Origin: Pyrinomonadaceae bacterium MAG19_C2-C3
Lineage (GTDB): Bacteria; Acidobacteriota; Blastocatellia; Pyrinomonadales; Pyrinomonadaceae
Length of the DNA: 59,945 nt
Assembly (NCBI GenBank): GCA_024330265.1
Contig: JANDLT010000029.1
Span: 1 to 59,945 of the forward strand
Direction of reading: 5' to 3'
The notes under the pieces are model-generated. The model worked only from the letters and a program-made list of their open reading frames with translations, did no database searches and was not told where the DNA came from. A program made the translations under genes and the position numbers. Shown piece after piece: positions 35,150 to 44,554 of this stretch; within the stretch, counting starts at the first letter, position 1; each line of letters begins with the position of its first letter.

Positions 35150-37321
35150 ATTTGGTTTGATTGCTAGAGGAATATCGCCGTCGTCTATGGCGGGTTGGCG
35201 AAGGCGTTGTTGCAAGCGGGGTAAAGTGCCGGCGTCGGGAGGGGTTTCTTTTTCCGCCCCGCGCAGTTTCGGCGGGCGGCGCGAACGGACGATGCTCAAG
35301 GTGGCGATGCCGTCCGTGCGACGCAGGATTGAACCGCCGCGACCCGCGACCCAAGTGTTCTCGCCGCCGCGCGCGACGACGCCGAAGAGCGGAGCGGTGG
35401 TGAGCGTGGTCTGTTGTTCCCAAGTCGTGCCGCCGTCGCGTGTGGCGATGACGCGCCCTTGATCGCCGACCGCGAAGGCTTCATTGGCGTTCGCGGCGGA
35501 GACGGAATATAGATTGACGCCCGCCCCGCTTTCGCGGTCTTGCCATGTCGCGCCGCCGTCGGTCGTGCGTAGGATGATGCCGTTTGCGCCGACGATGTAG
35601 CCGCGCAAAGCGTCCGTGAAAGTTATGCCGTAGAGCCATTCGCGCGAATTGGTTTCGATGAATTTCCACGTTTCGCCTGCGTCGGTCGAGCGCAAAATCG
35701 TGCCGTTTGAACCGACCGCGACGATGGTTTTCAAATCAACGTGATGCACGGCTTCGAGAAACGCGAAGGATTGCGTAGGGCTTTCGCGCCACGTCGCCCC
35801 GCCGTCTTCGGTGCGAAGAATTGTGCCGCGCGCACCGACCGCCGCCCCGTGTTGGGCGTCGAGAAAGTGAACGCCGAACAAATCAACTTTCGTGTTCGAT
35901 GTGAGTTTCCGCCACGAGATGCCGGACGATGTAAAGAGCATCGTCCCTTGCGCGCCGACCGTCCAACCGTGCGTTTCATCAAGAAAGAACACGTCGTTGA
36001 GTTGCGCGTCGGTGTCGGTAAATTGCGGCGTCCACTGTTCGCCCGCATCGTAAGTGACGAGGATGCGCCCGCGCGCCCCGACCGCCCAACCGCGTTGATT
36101 ATCGAGAAAAGCGATGCCGGATAAATCGTCGCGCCCGCCTTCGGTTAAGCGACGCCAATCGAAACCGCCGTCATCGGTACGCAAAAGCAGACCGTCCGCC
36201 CCCGCCGCCCAACCCGTATAAGCATCGGCAAAAAACACGGTCGCCAGACGCGGGCGCGTGCGAACCGTAATCGGCAACCACGTCGCCCCACCGTTGGCAC
36301 TTGAGAGAACAAAGCCGTCCGCACCACTTGCCCACGCATGACGCTCATCGGCAAACGACACGGAAAGCAAATCGCGCGCATTGAAAACAGGGACGCGCCG
36401 CCACGTCGCGCCCGCGTCTTCCGAAAGTAGAACCGTGCCGCCGAATCCGACGGCGACCGCGCGGCGCGCTCCGGCGTTCTTGCTTATGACCGTACTTGCG
36501 GCATCATTTGCGACATCACTTGTAAGAACGGGCGAAGCGGTTTGCGGCGCGACAACGGTTGATGTGTTGACGGTCGAAGCGTCAACGGTCGAGGCGGCGA
36601 CAGGTGAAATCCTGACGCGCCGGGATGCGGCGAACGGCTTGGCGAACGCGACGCTTGTTAAAGGCAGGTCGCCCGTGTTTCCGATTTTGCGCCACGTCGC
36701 CCCACCGTTATCAGTGACGATAAGCGTGCCGTTGTTTCCGACCGCCGCCCCGCGTTTGGCGTCCATAAATGACACGGAAGAAAGGTGCGCCCGCGTGCCT
36801 GAAGTTTGACGTTGCCACGTTCGCCCGCCGTCCGTCGTCTTGATGATGCAGCCGTAAGTCCCGACCGCCCAACCCGTTTTCGCGTCACGTCTGTCGAGCG
36901 CGAACCCGACTGCGTAAAGATGGTCGCGCACTCCTGTCGGGCGCAAAGTCCAACGTGACCCGCCGTTGTCGGTCGTGAAAACCTGCCCGCGCGCTCCGAC
37001 CACAACCGCCGTATTCGCATCGCGCACATCAAGCCCGTACATCGTGACCGCGCCCGGTATCGTCTGCGGCGTCCACTCGAAACCGCCCGTCGTTGTGCGT
37101 AGAACGACACTGCCCGTGCCGAGCGTCCACCCGCTCAATTTGTCGTCGGCAAAACGAATCGCGTGCAGAGAGTTTCCTTGCGGCAAAGGATTCTGCCAAC
37201 GCCAACCGTGTCCCGCCTGTTGCCCTTGCATAACGCTCACACCGCCGCCCACACATAACGCAACCATGCACGCGAACGAGCGCAAAAGTGCGAAGCGAGA
37301 TGTTGGAAGTGCAAAGTGCAT
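35147..37321 (-). CDS. Secreted YCF48/BNR-repeat beta-propeller protein
   Basis: About 724 residues. A signal peptide (FALLRSFACMVALCVGGGVSVM) is followed by about a dozen copies of a 42-44-residue YCF48-type repeat. Each has a GWAVG or similar core, then TIL/RTTDGGATW, for example VGAQGTMLF and VGARGTILRTEDGGATW. Such repeats form seven-bladed propellers, and here there are enough for about two. The frame opens with a TTG at 37387, but the ATG at 37321 begins a standard signal peptide and is preferred. A Val/Ser/Thr-rich insert at about residues 245-290 interrupts the repeats. The partner is unknown. Confidence 0.85.
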   Translation of the reverse strand: MHFALPTSRFALLRSFACMVALCVGGGVSVMQGQQAGHGWRWQNPLPQGNSLHAIRFADDKLSGWTLGTGSVVLRTTTGGFEWTPQTIPGAVTMYGLDVRDANTAVVVGARGQVFTTDNGGSRWTLRPTGVRDHLYAVGFALDRRDAKTGWAVGTYGCIIKTTDGGRTWQRQTSGTRAHLSSVSFMDAKRGAAVGNNGTLIVTDNGGATWRKIGNTGDLPLTSVAFAKPFAASRRVRISPVAASTVDASTVNTSTVVAPQTASPVLTSDVANDAASTVISKNAGARRAVAVGFGGTVLLSEDAGATWRRVPVFNARDLLSVSFADERHAWASGADGFVLSSANGGATWLPITVRTRPRLATVFFADAYTGWAAGADGLLLRTDDGGFDWRRLTEGGRDDLSGIAFLDNQRGWAVGARGRILVTYDAGEQWTPQFTDTDAQLNDVFFLDETHGWTVGAQGTMLFTSSGISWRKLTSNTKVDLFGVHFLDAQHGAAVGARGTILRTEDGGATWRESPTQSFAFLEAVHHVDLKTIVAVGSNGTILRSTDAGETWKFIETNSREWLYGITFTDALRGYIVGANGIILRTTDGGATWQDRESGAGVNLYSVSAANANEAFAVGDQGRVIATRDGGTTWEQQTTLTTAPLFGVVARGGENTWVAGRGGSILRRTDGIATLSIVRSRRPPKLRGAEKETPPDAGTLPRLQQRLRQPAIDDGDIPLAIKPN

Positions 37322-37488
37322 TAGGGTTGAAGCGAGTTTAATTGAACGGAAAAATATACGCGAACTTGCCGGCGCAAGCACGCACAACGGTTCAAGCCGC
37401 GCTAATTAGGGCGAAGCTGTTTGGAGAAGACGAGCGGTTGATTGGTTGCTTTAACTTGGGAACTCACCTTACACAGTGGAAATATTTT

Positions 37489-37649
37489 GCGGCTGTGCCG
37501 CCTGATGTGCGGTGAGTCTATGACTCACCGCGAGACTGTCTCAACTTCTTCGAGGCTATGCCTCGAACACGGGCGGCGTAGCCGCCATAAATTTCTAAGG
37601 GCGTGTCGGGAAAGGCGAAGCCTTTCCGCACATTAGGCGGCACAGCCGC
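37489..37649. repeat. Multi-hairpin element with 24-bp terminal inverted repeats
   Basis: GCGGCTGTGCCGCCTGATGTGCGG (37489-37512) and its complement at 37626-37649 differ by one base. Four short triloop hairpins sit between them (GTGAGTC-TAT-GACTCAC, CGAGGC-TAT-GCCTCG, GGCGGC-GTA-GCCGCC, GAAAGGC-GAA-GCCTTTC). The inverted ends also contain triloop hairpins. No coding capacity is visible. The rest of the 37322-37721 gap contains nothing I recognise. Confidence 0.8.
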
Positions 37650-37721
37650 TCTACCGCATAAGGTAGGTTTAGGAAACAGATATTGAGGATTAGCGGTGAG
37701 CAATAACCAACTCAATCAATT

Positions 37722-38231
37722 CTAAATCTTCGCACCGGCGTCGCGTGCCGCTTGTTCGAGGATGTGTGTTTCGACGCGACCCGCCGCCGCGATGGTGCGC
37801 GCCGCCATGTCGCACGCTTCCTGAACTTGCTCGCCCGCGTGTCCTTTCGTCCATTCCCAGTTGATGCGATGCCGCGCGGTGGCACGGTCTAAGCGCGTCC
37901 ATAATTCTTGATTTGCCTTGCGGCGAAAGCGTCCCGACATGGTTTCCACAACGTAGCGCGAATCGGTGCGAAGCGTGACGTGACACGGTTCTTTCAAGGC
38001 TTCGAGTCCGATGGCGGCGGCGATGATTTCGGCTTGTTGATTCGTACTGTTACCGAGATATTCACCGACCGCGCGCCACTGCCCGCGATAACCGAGAAGG
38101 GCGACCGCCGCCGCCCGCGCGCTTCCGGCTTGGGTGCCAAGACCGTTGCCGAGACTCGAACCGTCCGAGTAAATCGTGACGGATTTCGGATTTCGGATTT
38201 CGGATTTCGGATTGGAAGATTGCACGCTCAT
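37722..38231 (-). CDS. rnhA: Ribonuclease HI
   Basis: Cuts RNA in RNA-DNA hybrids. Active-site carboxylates are in TIYSDGSSLGNG (first Asp), NSTNQQAEIIAA (Glu), LRTDSRYVVE (Asp) and QEACDMAAR (last Asp). The catalytic-loop histidine is in WEWTKGHAGE. The N-terminal 20 residues (NPKSEIRNPKS) are translated from a ggatttc heptad repeat and are not part of the fold. I choose the ATG at 38231. A TTG lies two codons upstream. It begins 2 bp after the stop of the SbcC-like gene, so the two are coupled. Confidence 0.9.
   Translation of the reverse strand: MSVQSSNPKSEIRNPKSVTIYSDGSSLGNGLGTQAGSARAAAVALLGYRGQWRAVGEYLGNSTNQQAEIIAAAIGLEALKEPCHVTLRTDSRYVVETMSGRFRRKANQELWTRLDRATARHRINWEWTKGHAGEQVQEACDMAARTIAAAGRVETHILEQAARDAGAKI
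38181..38213. repeat. ggatttc heptad repeat inside the rnhA 5' end
   Basis: Four and a half direct copies of the 7-bp unit ggatttc lie within the first codons of rnhA. Because 7 is not a multiple of 3, the peptide pattern repeats every 21 bp (NPKSEIR). It is the only heptad array here that is clearly translated. Confidence 0.8.
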
Positions 38232-38233
38232 AC

Positions 38234-41200
38234 TCAAACCAGCGCGCCTTGTGCTTCCTCAATCCGCACTCCGACATCCACGCTTCGCAATTCGACATTC
38301 AGTACATGGTCGGCTGATTCTTCAAACGCATCGTCGTGTGAGATAACGAAAAGTTGATTGAAATTTTGAACGCGACCGAGACTTTCGGCGAGGCGGGCGC
38401 GGCGTTCGGCATCCATATTGACCGTCGGTTCGTCGAAGAACGCGAGGCGAATATCGGAGAGTTGTTTGAGCAACGCGAGGCGTATGCTTAAAGCCGCGAC
38501 CATCTGTTCGCCGCCGGAGAGATTGTGAAACGAGCGGTCGTGACCGTCTTCTTCAAGGATGACTTCATAATCGCGCGTCCATTTGATGGAACGATGCGAG
38601 TCGCCCGTGATTTCACGAAACAGACTGTTGGCTTCGATAGAAATTCCGGCGAGGTAACTTTCGGTGACGAGCGGAGCGGCTTTCTTCAAGGTGTCACGCA
38701 CAAAGTCGGTCGTTTCATACAGGCGGCGCAAGCGTTCGACTCCGGCGAGTTCTTCACTCACACGGCGACGCACTTCATCAAGCGTTTCGATTTCGGTGAC
38801 AAGCGTGGCGAGACGCTCTTGCGTGTGGCTCAACTGCGTGGCGAGAGAGGCAAGGCGTTCGCGTGCGAGTTGTAGATTGGTGCGCGCCTGCGTGTGTGCT
38901 TCGCGCTCATAAGCCGTGCGTGCGAGGTCATGTCGGGTGCGCGCCGCTTGTTCGTCGGAACGCAAACGCGCGGCTTCTTCCCTTGCGTGCGTGGACTTGG
39001 TTTGACGCGCGCTCAGGGTCGCGGCGAGAGCGGCGGCGGACAGGTGCGCGCGGAAATCTTCAATCGTTGCGTCGCGCTCATCCGTCGCACTTTGCCATGC
39101 GTCGTCAAGGTAGTCGTAAGTTTGAAGTTCGGTTTCGGTATGAGTGAAGCGCGTGCGGGCGGCGGTGTGTGCGATGCGCGCATCTTCGAGGGCGCGACGG
39201 CGTGCGGGTTCGCGTGCGGCTTCCGCTTTGAGGGCGGCGGCGCGCCCTCGCGGGTCGTTGAGGTTAGAAAGTTGTGCGTCGGTGTCGCGCAAATCCGTTT
39301 CGAGTTGTGCAATTCCGGCGGCGGCGGCGGCGAGTTCGGCATGTTCGGATTTGCGGCGCGTGCCTTCCTCTATAATCTCTTTTAAGCGTCCACGAAGCGC
39401 GCCGAGTTCGGCATAACGCAAAGCATCTTCGCGGGCTTTTATCAACGAACCGCCGACGCCGTTAAGATGATTTCGCATCGCTTGCAAGCTTGCTTCGTCA
39501 AGCGCATCGAGGGCGGCGAGTTTCGCATCGAGTTCTTGAAGTTGCTTTTCGCGTGCGGTTAATAATTCGCGTTCGCGTGCGAGTTGGGTTTGGGCGGCGA
39601 CGAGTTGCGTGTGATGCGCGGCGGCTTCGCGTGCGAGGCGTATTTCGTTTTGTAAATCTTGATGTTCGCCTTCGCGCTCTGTAAGCATCGTGCGGTGAGT
39701 CGCAAGTTGGTCGGTGAAGTAGGTGCTGAGATTGTGACCTTCGGGGATGTTCAAACAGCGTTCGGAGAGAATCGGACACAAGCCGCCTTTGACCTCTTTT
39801 TGCATACGTTCGTCACGCGAGATTTCGGCGCGCAAGGTGGCGACTTCGGTTGCCGTGCGGGTGAAATTGGCTTCCACCGCGACGAGCGTCGCGGCGCGTG
39901 CGGCGAAGGTTTCGAGACGTGCGATGTCACGCTTGAAGGCTTCTGTGACGCCTGTTAAGCGTTCGATTTCCTTGACGAGTTGGCGACGATTTTCAAGGTG
40001 ATGTTTGCGCGTGTTCGCTGCTTCGACTGCGTGCGCGAGTTTGGTTTCGACATCAATGCGTTCGATGTCCAAATCATGCAAACGACTCGCGGCATCGCGC
40101 AGAGGTTCGGCGGCGCGCACGCGCTCACTTGTTTGACGATGCTGGTCGCGCAAGTTTTTAAGTTGGTGTTCAAGTCGCGCGAGGCTTTCGCGGGCGGCGA
40201 CGGCGCGGGCGCGCAAATCGCGGAGGCGTTCGCGTTCGCGTTCGATGTCTTGCTGGCGTTCGACTTCGGGTTGTAAAACCACCAGTGCTTCGCGCGCACA
40301 TTCGGCAATCTCCAACGCTTCTTCGGCGCGACGCACTTCCATTTCCGCCGTCATCACAAGGCGCGTCGCCGCGTCGTGTTCGGTACGCGCGCGGTCGCGT
40401 GCGAGGCGCGCGGTGTCGAGTTCACGAAGGCACGCGAGGGCGTTCGTGTGTCGCTCCGCCGCCGGTTGTGTTTCTTGTTCGCGTGTCGCCGCCGCCGTCG
40501 CTTCGGCAAGTTCCGCATCGGCTTCCGTCGCCCGACGTTCGGCATTCGCGCGTTCGACTTCGAGGCGGTCGAGACTTGTGCGGGCTTCATTCAAAGCGCG
40601 TTCGGCATCGTCGAATTCGGCGACGGTTCGCGTGTGCGTTTCGGCTTCGAGTTCGGCTTGGGCGCGTGTCGCAGTCAATTCGCGCACGGTTGTTTCGGCT
40701 TGTTCGCGTTCGGTGACAAGCGCGTCATAATTCTTCAATTCGCCTTCCGCCCCCGCGATTCGCGTGCGGGCTTCGACGATGCGGGCGTTGATAAGGCTGA
40801 CGGTTTCAAGCAGCTTGTCCGCCCCCGCGCGGTATTCTTCGACTTTGAGCAAGCGGTCAAATTCGCTTTTGCGTTTAACGGAAGTCTCTAAAAACGCGGC
40901 GGTGAACAAGCCTTGCGGGACGCCTATCGCGCTTCTAAACAACGCCTTCAAATCTGTGCCGGGTTCGATGCCGAGATGAAGATGGAGCATGTCGGACACG
41001 TCCTTCTTCTGCTCCGCGATGCGTGCCTTCAATGCCGGGTCATAGATGTAATAACCGTTGTTCGTATCACGATAAACCGTATATTCGCGTTCATCCTCGC
41101 CGGATTGAAACGTCACGCGCACCACGCCCTTCTTCGCTCCGCGCCGCACGAAATCCGTTTTGCTGTATTCCATTGAATCGAACAGCGTCCACGCGATGGC

Positions 41201-41323
41201 TTCCAAAATCGTGGTTTTACCCGCCCCGTTTCTGCCGACAATGGCGGTCGTGCCGCGCGCGAAACTAAAGTCGGCGTGTTCGTAAGATTTGATGTTCTCT
41301 AATTCGACGCGAATGACGTGCAT
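38234..41323 (-). CDS. sbcC: SbcC/Rad50-like SMC-family ATPase
   Basis: A 1029-residue ABC-type ATPase for DNA-end processing. The N-terminal Walker A is VGRNGAGKTTILEAIAW. Two long Arg/Glu/Ala-rich coiled coils flank a hook-like centre with GLCPILSERCLN, where the cysteines are spaced more widely than in the usual CxxC zinc hook. The C-terminal ABC signature is NLSGGEQMVAAL, with Walker B LAFFDEPTVNMD. The nuclease partner SbcD/Mre11 is not beside it. Its stop codon is 2 bp from the rnhA start. The name sbcC is by similarity only. Confidence 0.85.
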   Translation of the reverse strand: MHVIRVELENIKSYEHADFSFARGTTAIVGRNGAGKTTILEAIAWTLFDSMEYSKTDFVRRGAKKGVVRVTFQSGEDEREYTVYRDTNNGYYIYDPALKARIAEQKKDVSDMLHLHLGIEPGTDLKALFRSAIGVPQGLFTAAFLETSVKRKSEFDRLLKVEEYRAGADKLLETVSLINARIVEARTRIAGAEGELKNYDALVTEREQAETTVRELTATRAQAELEAETHTRTVAEFDDAERALNEARTSLDRLEVERANAERRATEADAELAEATAAATREQETQPAAERHTNALACLRELDTARLARDRARTEHDAATRLVMTAEMEVRRAEEALEIAECAREALVVLQPEVERQQDIERERERLRDLRARAVAARESLARLEHQLKNLRDQHRQTSERVRAAEPLRDAASRLHDLDIERIDVETKLAHAVEAANTRKHHLENRRQLVKEIERLTGVTEAFKRDIARLETFAARAATLVAVEANFTRTATEVATLRAEISRDERMQKEVKGGLCPILSERCLNIPEGHNLSTYFTDQLATHRTMLTEREGEHQDLQNEIRLAREAAAHHTQLVAAQTQLARERELLTAREKQLQELDAKLAALDALDEASLQAMRNHLNGVGGSLIKAREDALRYAELGALRGRLKEIIEEGTRRKSEHAELAAAAAGIAQLETDLRDTDAQLSNLNDPRGRAAALKAEAAREPARRRALEDARIAHTAARTRFTHTETELQTYDYLDDAWQSATDERDATIEDFRAHLSAAALAATLSARQTKSTHAREEAARLRSDEQAARTRHDLARTAYEREAHTQARTNLQLARERLASLATQLSHTQERLATLVTEIETLDEVRRRVSEELAGVERLRRLYETTDFVRDTLKKAAPLVTESYLAGISIEANSLFREITGDSHRSIKWTRDYEVILEEDGHDRSFHNLSGGEQMVAALSIRLALLKQLSDIRLAFFDEPTVNMDAERRARLAESLGRVQNFNQLFVISHDDAFEESADHVLNVELRSVDVGVRIEEAQGALV

Positions 41324-41326
41324 AAA

Positions 41327-41362
41327 GTCAGGAGCCAGAAGTCAGGAGTCAGAAGTCAGAAT
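41327..41362. repeat. Heptad repeat upstream of the SbcC-like gene
   Basis: Five exact-length 7-bp units (gtcagga, gccagaa, gtcagga, gtcagaa, gtcagaa) lie just upstream of the start codon. Their complement appears at 45111-45143, on the far side of the Uma2-lepA-IS630 block. Confidence 0.85.
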
Positions 41363-41395
41363 GAATGCTGTGTGGTGACGTTGAGTTGGATGTGT

Positions 41396-41956
41396 TTAAG
41401 TGAAAATTCGGTTGACGGAAAGCGTGAAGCCCGTGACCACATCGCTCAAGTCGAGCGTGTCATTGATGTTCAAAATTTGTGGTTCGCGGTTCGGGCGATG
41501 AACCGTGACGGTGCGGCGTTTCGGATACACGATGCACACGGTGAGCGTTCCGGCGGCGAGGTAGTCATCAACCTTCTCATCAACTTCATAAAGCTTGTCA
41601 TTGGGCGAGACGACTTCAACGGCTAAGTCCGGTGCGCCTTTGACATAACCTTTCGGTACTCCGCTCGATGGAATGTGTTCACGCTGTACAAAGGCGATGT
41701 CGGGTGCGCGCACTAAGTCAGGATTTTCTTCAAGAATAAATCCTGTTTCGGCGGCAAAGACCACGCCTAAATTATGTACATCAACGAACACTTTAAGGGG
41801 AGCGGCAAGGTTCATCGTTTTCGCTCCGTGTTCTCCGCCAGCAGGTGCCATGCGTTTAAGTTCTCCTCTCACAAGTTCATAACAGAAGTCGTCGTCCGGC
41901 ATCTCGAATAATTCATCAGCCGTCATCAACTTGGTTTGCTCAAGCGTGGTACTCAT
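41396..41956 (-). CDS. Uma2-family (DUF820) putative nuclease
   Basis: A 186-residue protein of the Uma2/DUF820 family with a restriction-endonuclease-like fold. The sequence contains MTADELFEMPDDDFCYELVRGEL, the core aspartate in VRAPDIAFV and the E-x-V-S-P segment DLAVEVVSPNDKLYEV with its catalytic Glu/Asp. A YVKGAPDLA motif is typical. Members are numerous in bacteria with large genomes, and their role is not settled. It is the last of four minus-strand genes running from lepA. Confidence 0.88.
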   Translation of the reverse strand: MSTTLEQTKLMTADELFEMPDDDFCYELVRGELKRMAPAGGEHGAKTMNLAAPLKVFVDVHNLGVVFAAETGFILEENPDLVRAPDIAFVQREHIPSSGVPKGYVKGAPDLAVEVVSPNDKLYEVDEKVDDYLAAGTLTVCIVYPKRRTVTVHRPNREPQILNINDTLDLSDVVTGFTLSVNRIFT

Positions 41957-42002
41957 ATTTGATACTCCAGAAAATAATGCTCACTCATCGGCATCCAAAA
42001 CT

Positions 42003-42356
42003 TCACGCGGCTTGCATTAAACCTGAAACATGCAGGACGCGGTTTGACCATCGGCGTGCTTGTTCGGCGATGCGGGCTTGTTGGGTTGAGTCGTCCAAGA
42101 TATTCGCCAAGCGAAGTTGCCAGCACGCCAGTTGTACTTGTAATTCCACCAACTCGGCGGCAACTTCCGTTTCTGTTTCGGCGGCTGTCCACTCGATGAA
42201 AAACTTGCTTTCGGTGAGCAGGTCATTTACCACTTGATGATGAACAGGGTTATTGATGAATGAACCGATACGGGCAAGGTTCGCCGCCAAGTTGCCGAGT
42301 CGCGTGGGCAAATCATCACGCAGGAAACGCTCTCTGGTTTTTGCCAAGTCATTCAT
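42003..42356 (-). CDS. Small helical protein of unknown function
   Basis: A 117-residue protein that appears all-helical, with heptad-like hydrophobic spacing (RLGNLAANLARIGSFI, then a Glu/Ala-rich helix around ETETEVAAELVELQVQLACW). There is no signal or membrane segment. Its start overlaps the end of the DUF5674 gene by 8 bp, so the two form one translational unit. I recognise no family. Confidence 0.65.
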   Translation of the reverse strand: MNDLAKTRERFLRDDLPTRLGNLAANLARIGSFINNPVHHQVVNDLLTESKFFIEWTAAETETEVAAELVELQVQLACWQLRLANILDDSTQQARIAEQARRWSNRVLHVSGLMQAA

Positions 42357-42693
42357 AACCTACTCCTTCCAGTAGTCTTTTTACTGTTTCTTCGACGCTA
42401 TAACGAATCGTCCTGTCTTCGATTTCCATTGAACGGTTATTCTGACGTGGACGGATATTTATCAGAGATTCGTAACTTACTGTTTGCGAAAAGGGAAGCC
42501 AACTCGCGCCCCAAATGTCCGCTTGTCGGCTTCCGTCTTCAAGTAACACGGCTTCACAATCGGCGTGTAATAAGCCGCCACCGGCAATGATTTTACGCTT
42601 GGTGTCAACCGCAAGTTTGATATACGAACCAAGCGGCTGAAGCATTTCTGTTAACTGTTCCGGCGTCGCCTGCTCTTTGATGAGAAGAATCAT
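42349..42693 (-). CDS. DUF5674 family protein
   Basis: A 114-residue protein matching the DUF5674 pattern: AGGGLLHADCEAVLLEDGS, then QADIWGASWLPFSQTVSYES and LINIRPRQNNRSMEIED. The conserved His-Ala-Asp-Cys and Asn-Arg-Ser residues suggest an active or binding site, but no function is known to me. It follows lepA by 6 bp and overlaps the next small gene by 8 bp. A toxin-antitoxin reading of this pair is possible but unsupported. Confidence 0.75.
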   Translation of the reverse strand: MILLIKEQATPEQLTEMLQPLGSYIKLAVDTKRKIIAGGGLLHADCEAVLLEDGSRQADIWGASWLPFSQTVSYESLINIRPRQNNRSMEIEDRTIRYSVEETVKRLLEGVGYE

Positions 42694-42699
42694 GCGCGG

Positions 42700-44499
42700 T
42701 TAATCGTTGACCCTCAACACAGCCAAGAAAGCTTCCTGCGGAATCTCGACGCGCCCGACTCGCTTCATGCGTTTCTTGCCTTCCTTCTGTTTCTCAAGCA
42801 GTTTGCGTTTGCGTGAGATGTCGCCGCCGTAGCATTTGGCGATGACGTTCTTGCCCATTGCGCGGACGGTTTCGCGGGCGATGATTTTGTTGCCGATGGC
42901 GGCTTGGATCGGGACTTCAAAGAGTTGGCGCGGGATGAGTTCGCGCATCTTTTCGGCGAGGACGCGCCCTTTGTGTTCGGAGTTGGCGCGGTGAATGATG
43001 AGCGAAAGGGCGTCAACGGGTTCTCCGGCGACGAGTATGTCGAGTTTAACGAGGTCGCTTTCCCAGTGTCCAACGAAGGTGTAATCGAGCGAGGCGTAAC
43101 CTTTGGAGATTGATTTTAGGCGGTCGTAAAAATCAAGCACGATTTCATTCAAAGGCAGTTCGTAAGTGAGCATCACGCGCCCTTCGCTGATGAACTCGAA
43201 GCCTTTTTGGACGCCGCGCTTTTCATCGAGAAGGGCGAGGATGTTGCCGACGAAATCGCTGCGGGTGAGAATCGTGGCGCGTATCGCGGGTTCTTCGATT
43301 TTGGTGATGCGGACTTGTTCGGGCATCTTCGACGGTGAATCAACTTCCGCCGTTTCGCCGTCGGTCGTCGTCACGCGATAACGCACGCCGGGCGCGGTCG
43401 TAATTAAGTCAAGATTAAATTCGCGCTCAAGTCGTTCTTGCACGATTTCCATATGGAGCAAACCGAGGAAACCACAACGAAAGCCGAAGCCGAGCGCGAC
43501 GGAACTTTCCGGCTCATAGAAAAACGAAGCGTCGTTGAGGCGAAGCTTGTCGAGGGCGTCGCGCATCTCCTCGTATTGATTGGCTTCGACGGGATAGAGT
43601 CCGGCGAAGACCATCGGCTTGATTTCCTGAAAGCCGGGAAAGGGTTCGGTCGTCGGGCGCGCGGCTTCCGTCACCGTGTCGCCGATTTGCACGTCCGCGA
43701 CTTCCTTAATCGCCGCCGTGAAAAAGCCGACTTCGCCGACGGATAACTTATCAATCGCGGTCGGGCGCGGGCGATTGACGCCGACGCCTTCAACCGTGTA
43801 TTCGCGCCCCGTGTTGAAGAAACGAATTTTCATACCCGCTTTTATCGTACCGTCAATCACGCGGAACAAGACGATGACGCCGCGATATGAGTCGTACCAT
43901 GAATCGAAAATCAAGGCTTTGAGCGGGGCGGCGGGGTCGCCCTGCGGGGCGGGAATGTCGCGGACGATTGCCTCTAAAACTTGTTCGACGTTCAGACCGG
44001 TTTTTGCGGAAACAAGTACGGCATTGTCTGTGCTTAAACCGACGACGTTGCGAACCTGCTCCAAAGCTTTATCGGGTTCAGCACCGGGCAAATCAATTTT
44101 GTTGACGACCGGAATGAGTTCTAAATTGTTGTCAATCGCCAGATAAGTGTTGGCGAGGGTTTGGGCTTCGACGCCCTGCGAGGCATCAACGATAAGCAGC
44201 GCGCCTTCGCAGGCGGAAAGGGAACGCGAGACTTCGTAGGAAAAATCAACGTGACCGGGCGTGTCAATGAGATTCAAAACATAAGCTTTGCCGTCTTGCG
44301 CGGTGTAATCGAGGCGGACGGCGTGAGATTTAATCGTGATGCCGCGTTCGCGTTCCAAGTCCATGTTGTCTAAAACTTGGGCTTCCATATCGCGCCCCGA
44401 AACTGCGCCGGTGAGTTCGAGCAAGCGGTCGGCAAGCGTGGATTTGCCGTGGTCAATGTGGGCGATGATGGAGAAATTGCGTATGTTTTCCGAGTTCAT
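42700..44499 (-). CDS. lepA: Elongation factor 4 (LepA)
   Basis: Ribosome-associated GTPase that can back-translocate stalled ribosomes. G1 is [16 protein letters not shown], the switch region is [13 protein letters not shown]3 is DTPGHVDF and G4 is [11 protein letters not shown]. The C-terminal LepA-specific domain contains [27 protein letters not shown] text ending in [12 protein letters not shown] choose the ATG at 44499 (599 residues, the usual size). A TTG five codons upstream is the other option. It heads a minus-strand group with DUF5674, the helical protein and Uma2. Confidence 0.96.
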   Translation of the reverse strand: MNSENIRNFSIIAHIDHGKSTLADRLLELTGAVSGRDMEAQVLDNMDLERERGITIKSHAVRLDYTAQDGKAYVLNLIDTPGHVDFSYEVSRSLSACEGALLIVDASQGVEAQTLANTYLAIDNNLELIPVVNKIDLPGAEPDKALEQVRNVVGLSTDNAVLVSAKTGLNVEQVLEAIVRDIPAPQGDPAAPLKALIFDSWYDSYRGVIVLFRVIDGTIKAGMKIRFFNTGREYTVEGVGVNRPRPTAIDKLSVGEVGFFTAAIKEVADVQIGDTVTEAARPTTEPFPGFQEIKPMVFAGLYPVEANQYEEMRDALDKLRLNDASFFYEPESSVALGFGFRCGFLGLLHMEIVQERLEREFNLDLITTAPGVRYRVTTTDGETAEVDSPSKMPEQVRITKIEEPAIRATILTRSDFVGNILALLDEKRGVQKGFEFISEGRVMLTYELPLNEIVLDFYDRLKSISKGYASLDYTFVGHWESDLVKLDILVAGEPVDALSLIIHRANSEHKGRVLAEKMRELIPRQLFEVPIQAAIGNKIIARETVRAMGKNVIAKCYGGDISRKRKLLEKQKEGKKRMKRVGRVEIPQEAFLAVLRVND

Positions 44500-44554
44500 A
44501 AATAACTTTGTCAACCTAAACGAATGAAGCCTGTCGCTTTTCTTTTTGATGCTG

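Noticed and set aside
42003..42693. DUF5674 plus helical protein as a toxin-antitoxin pair
   Set aside because: Overlapping small genes fit the format, but neither protein shows a toxin or antitoxin motif and both run on from lepA.
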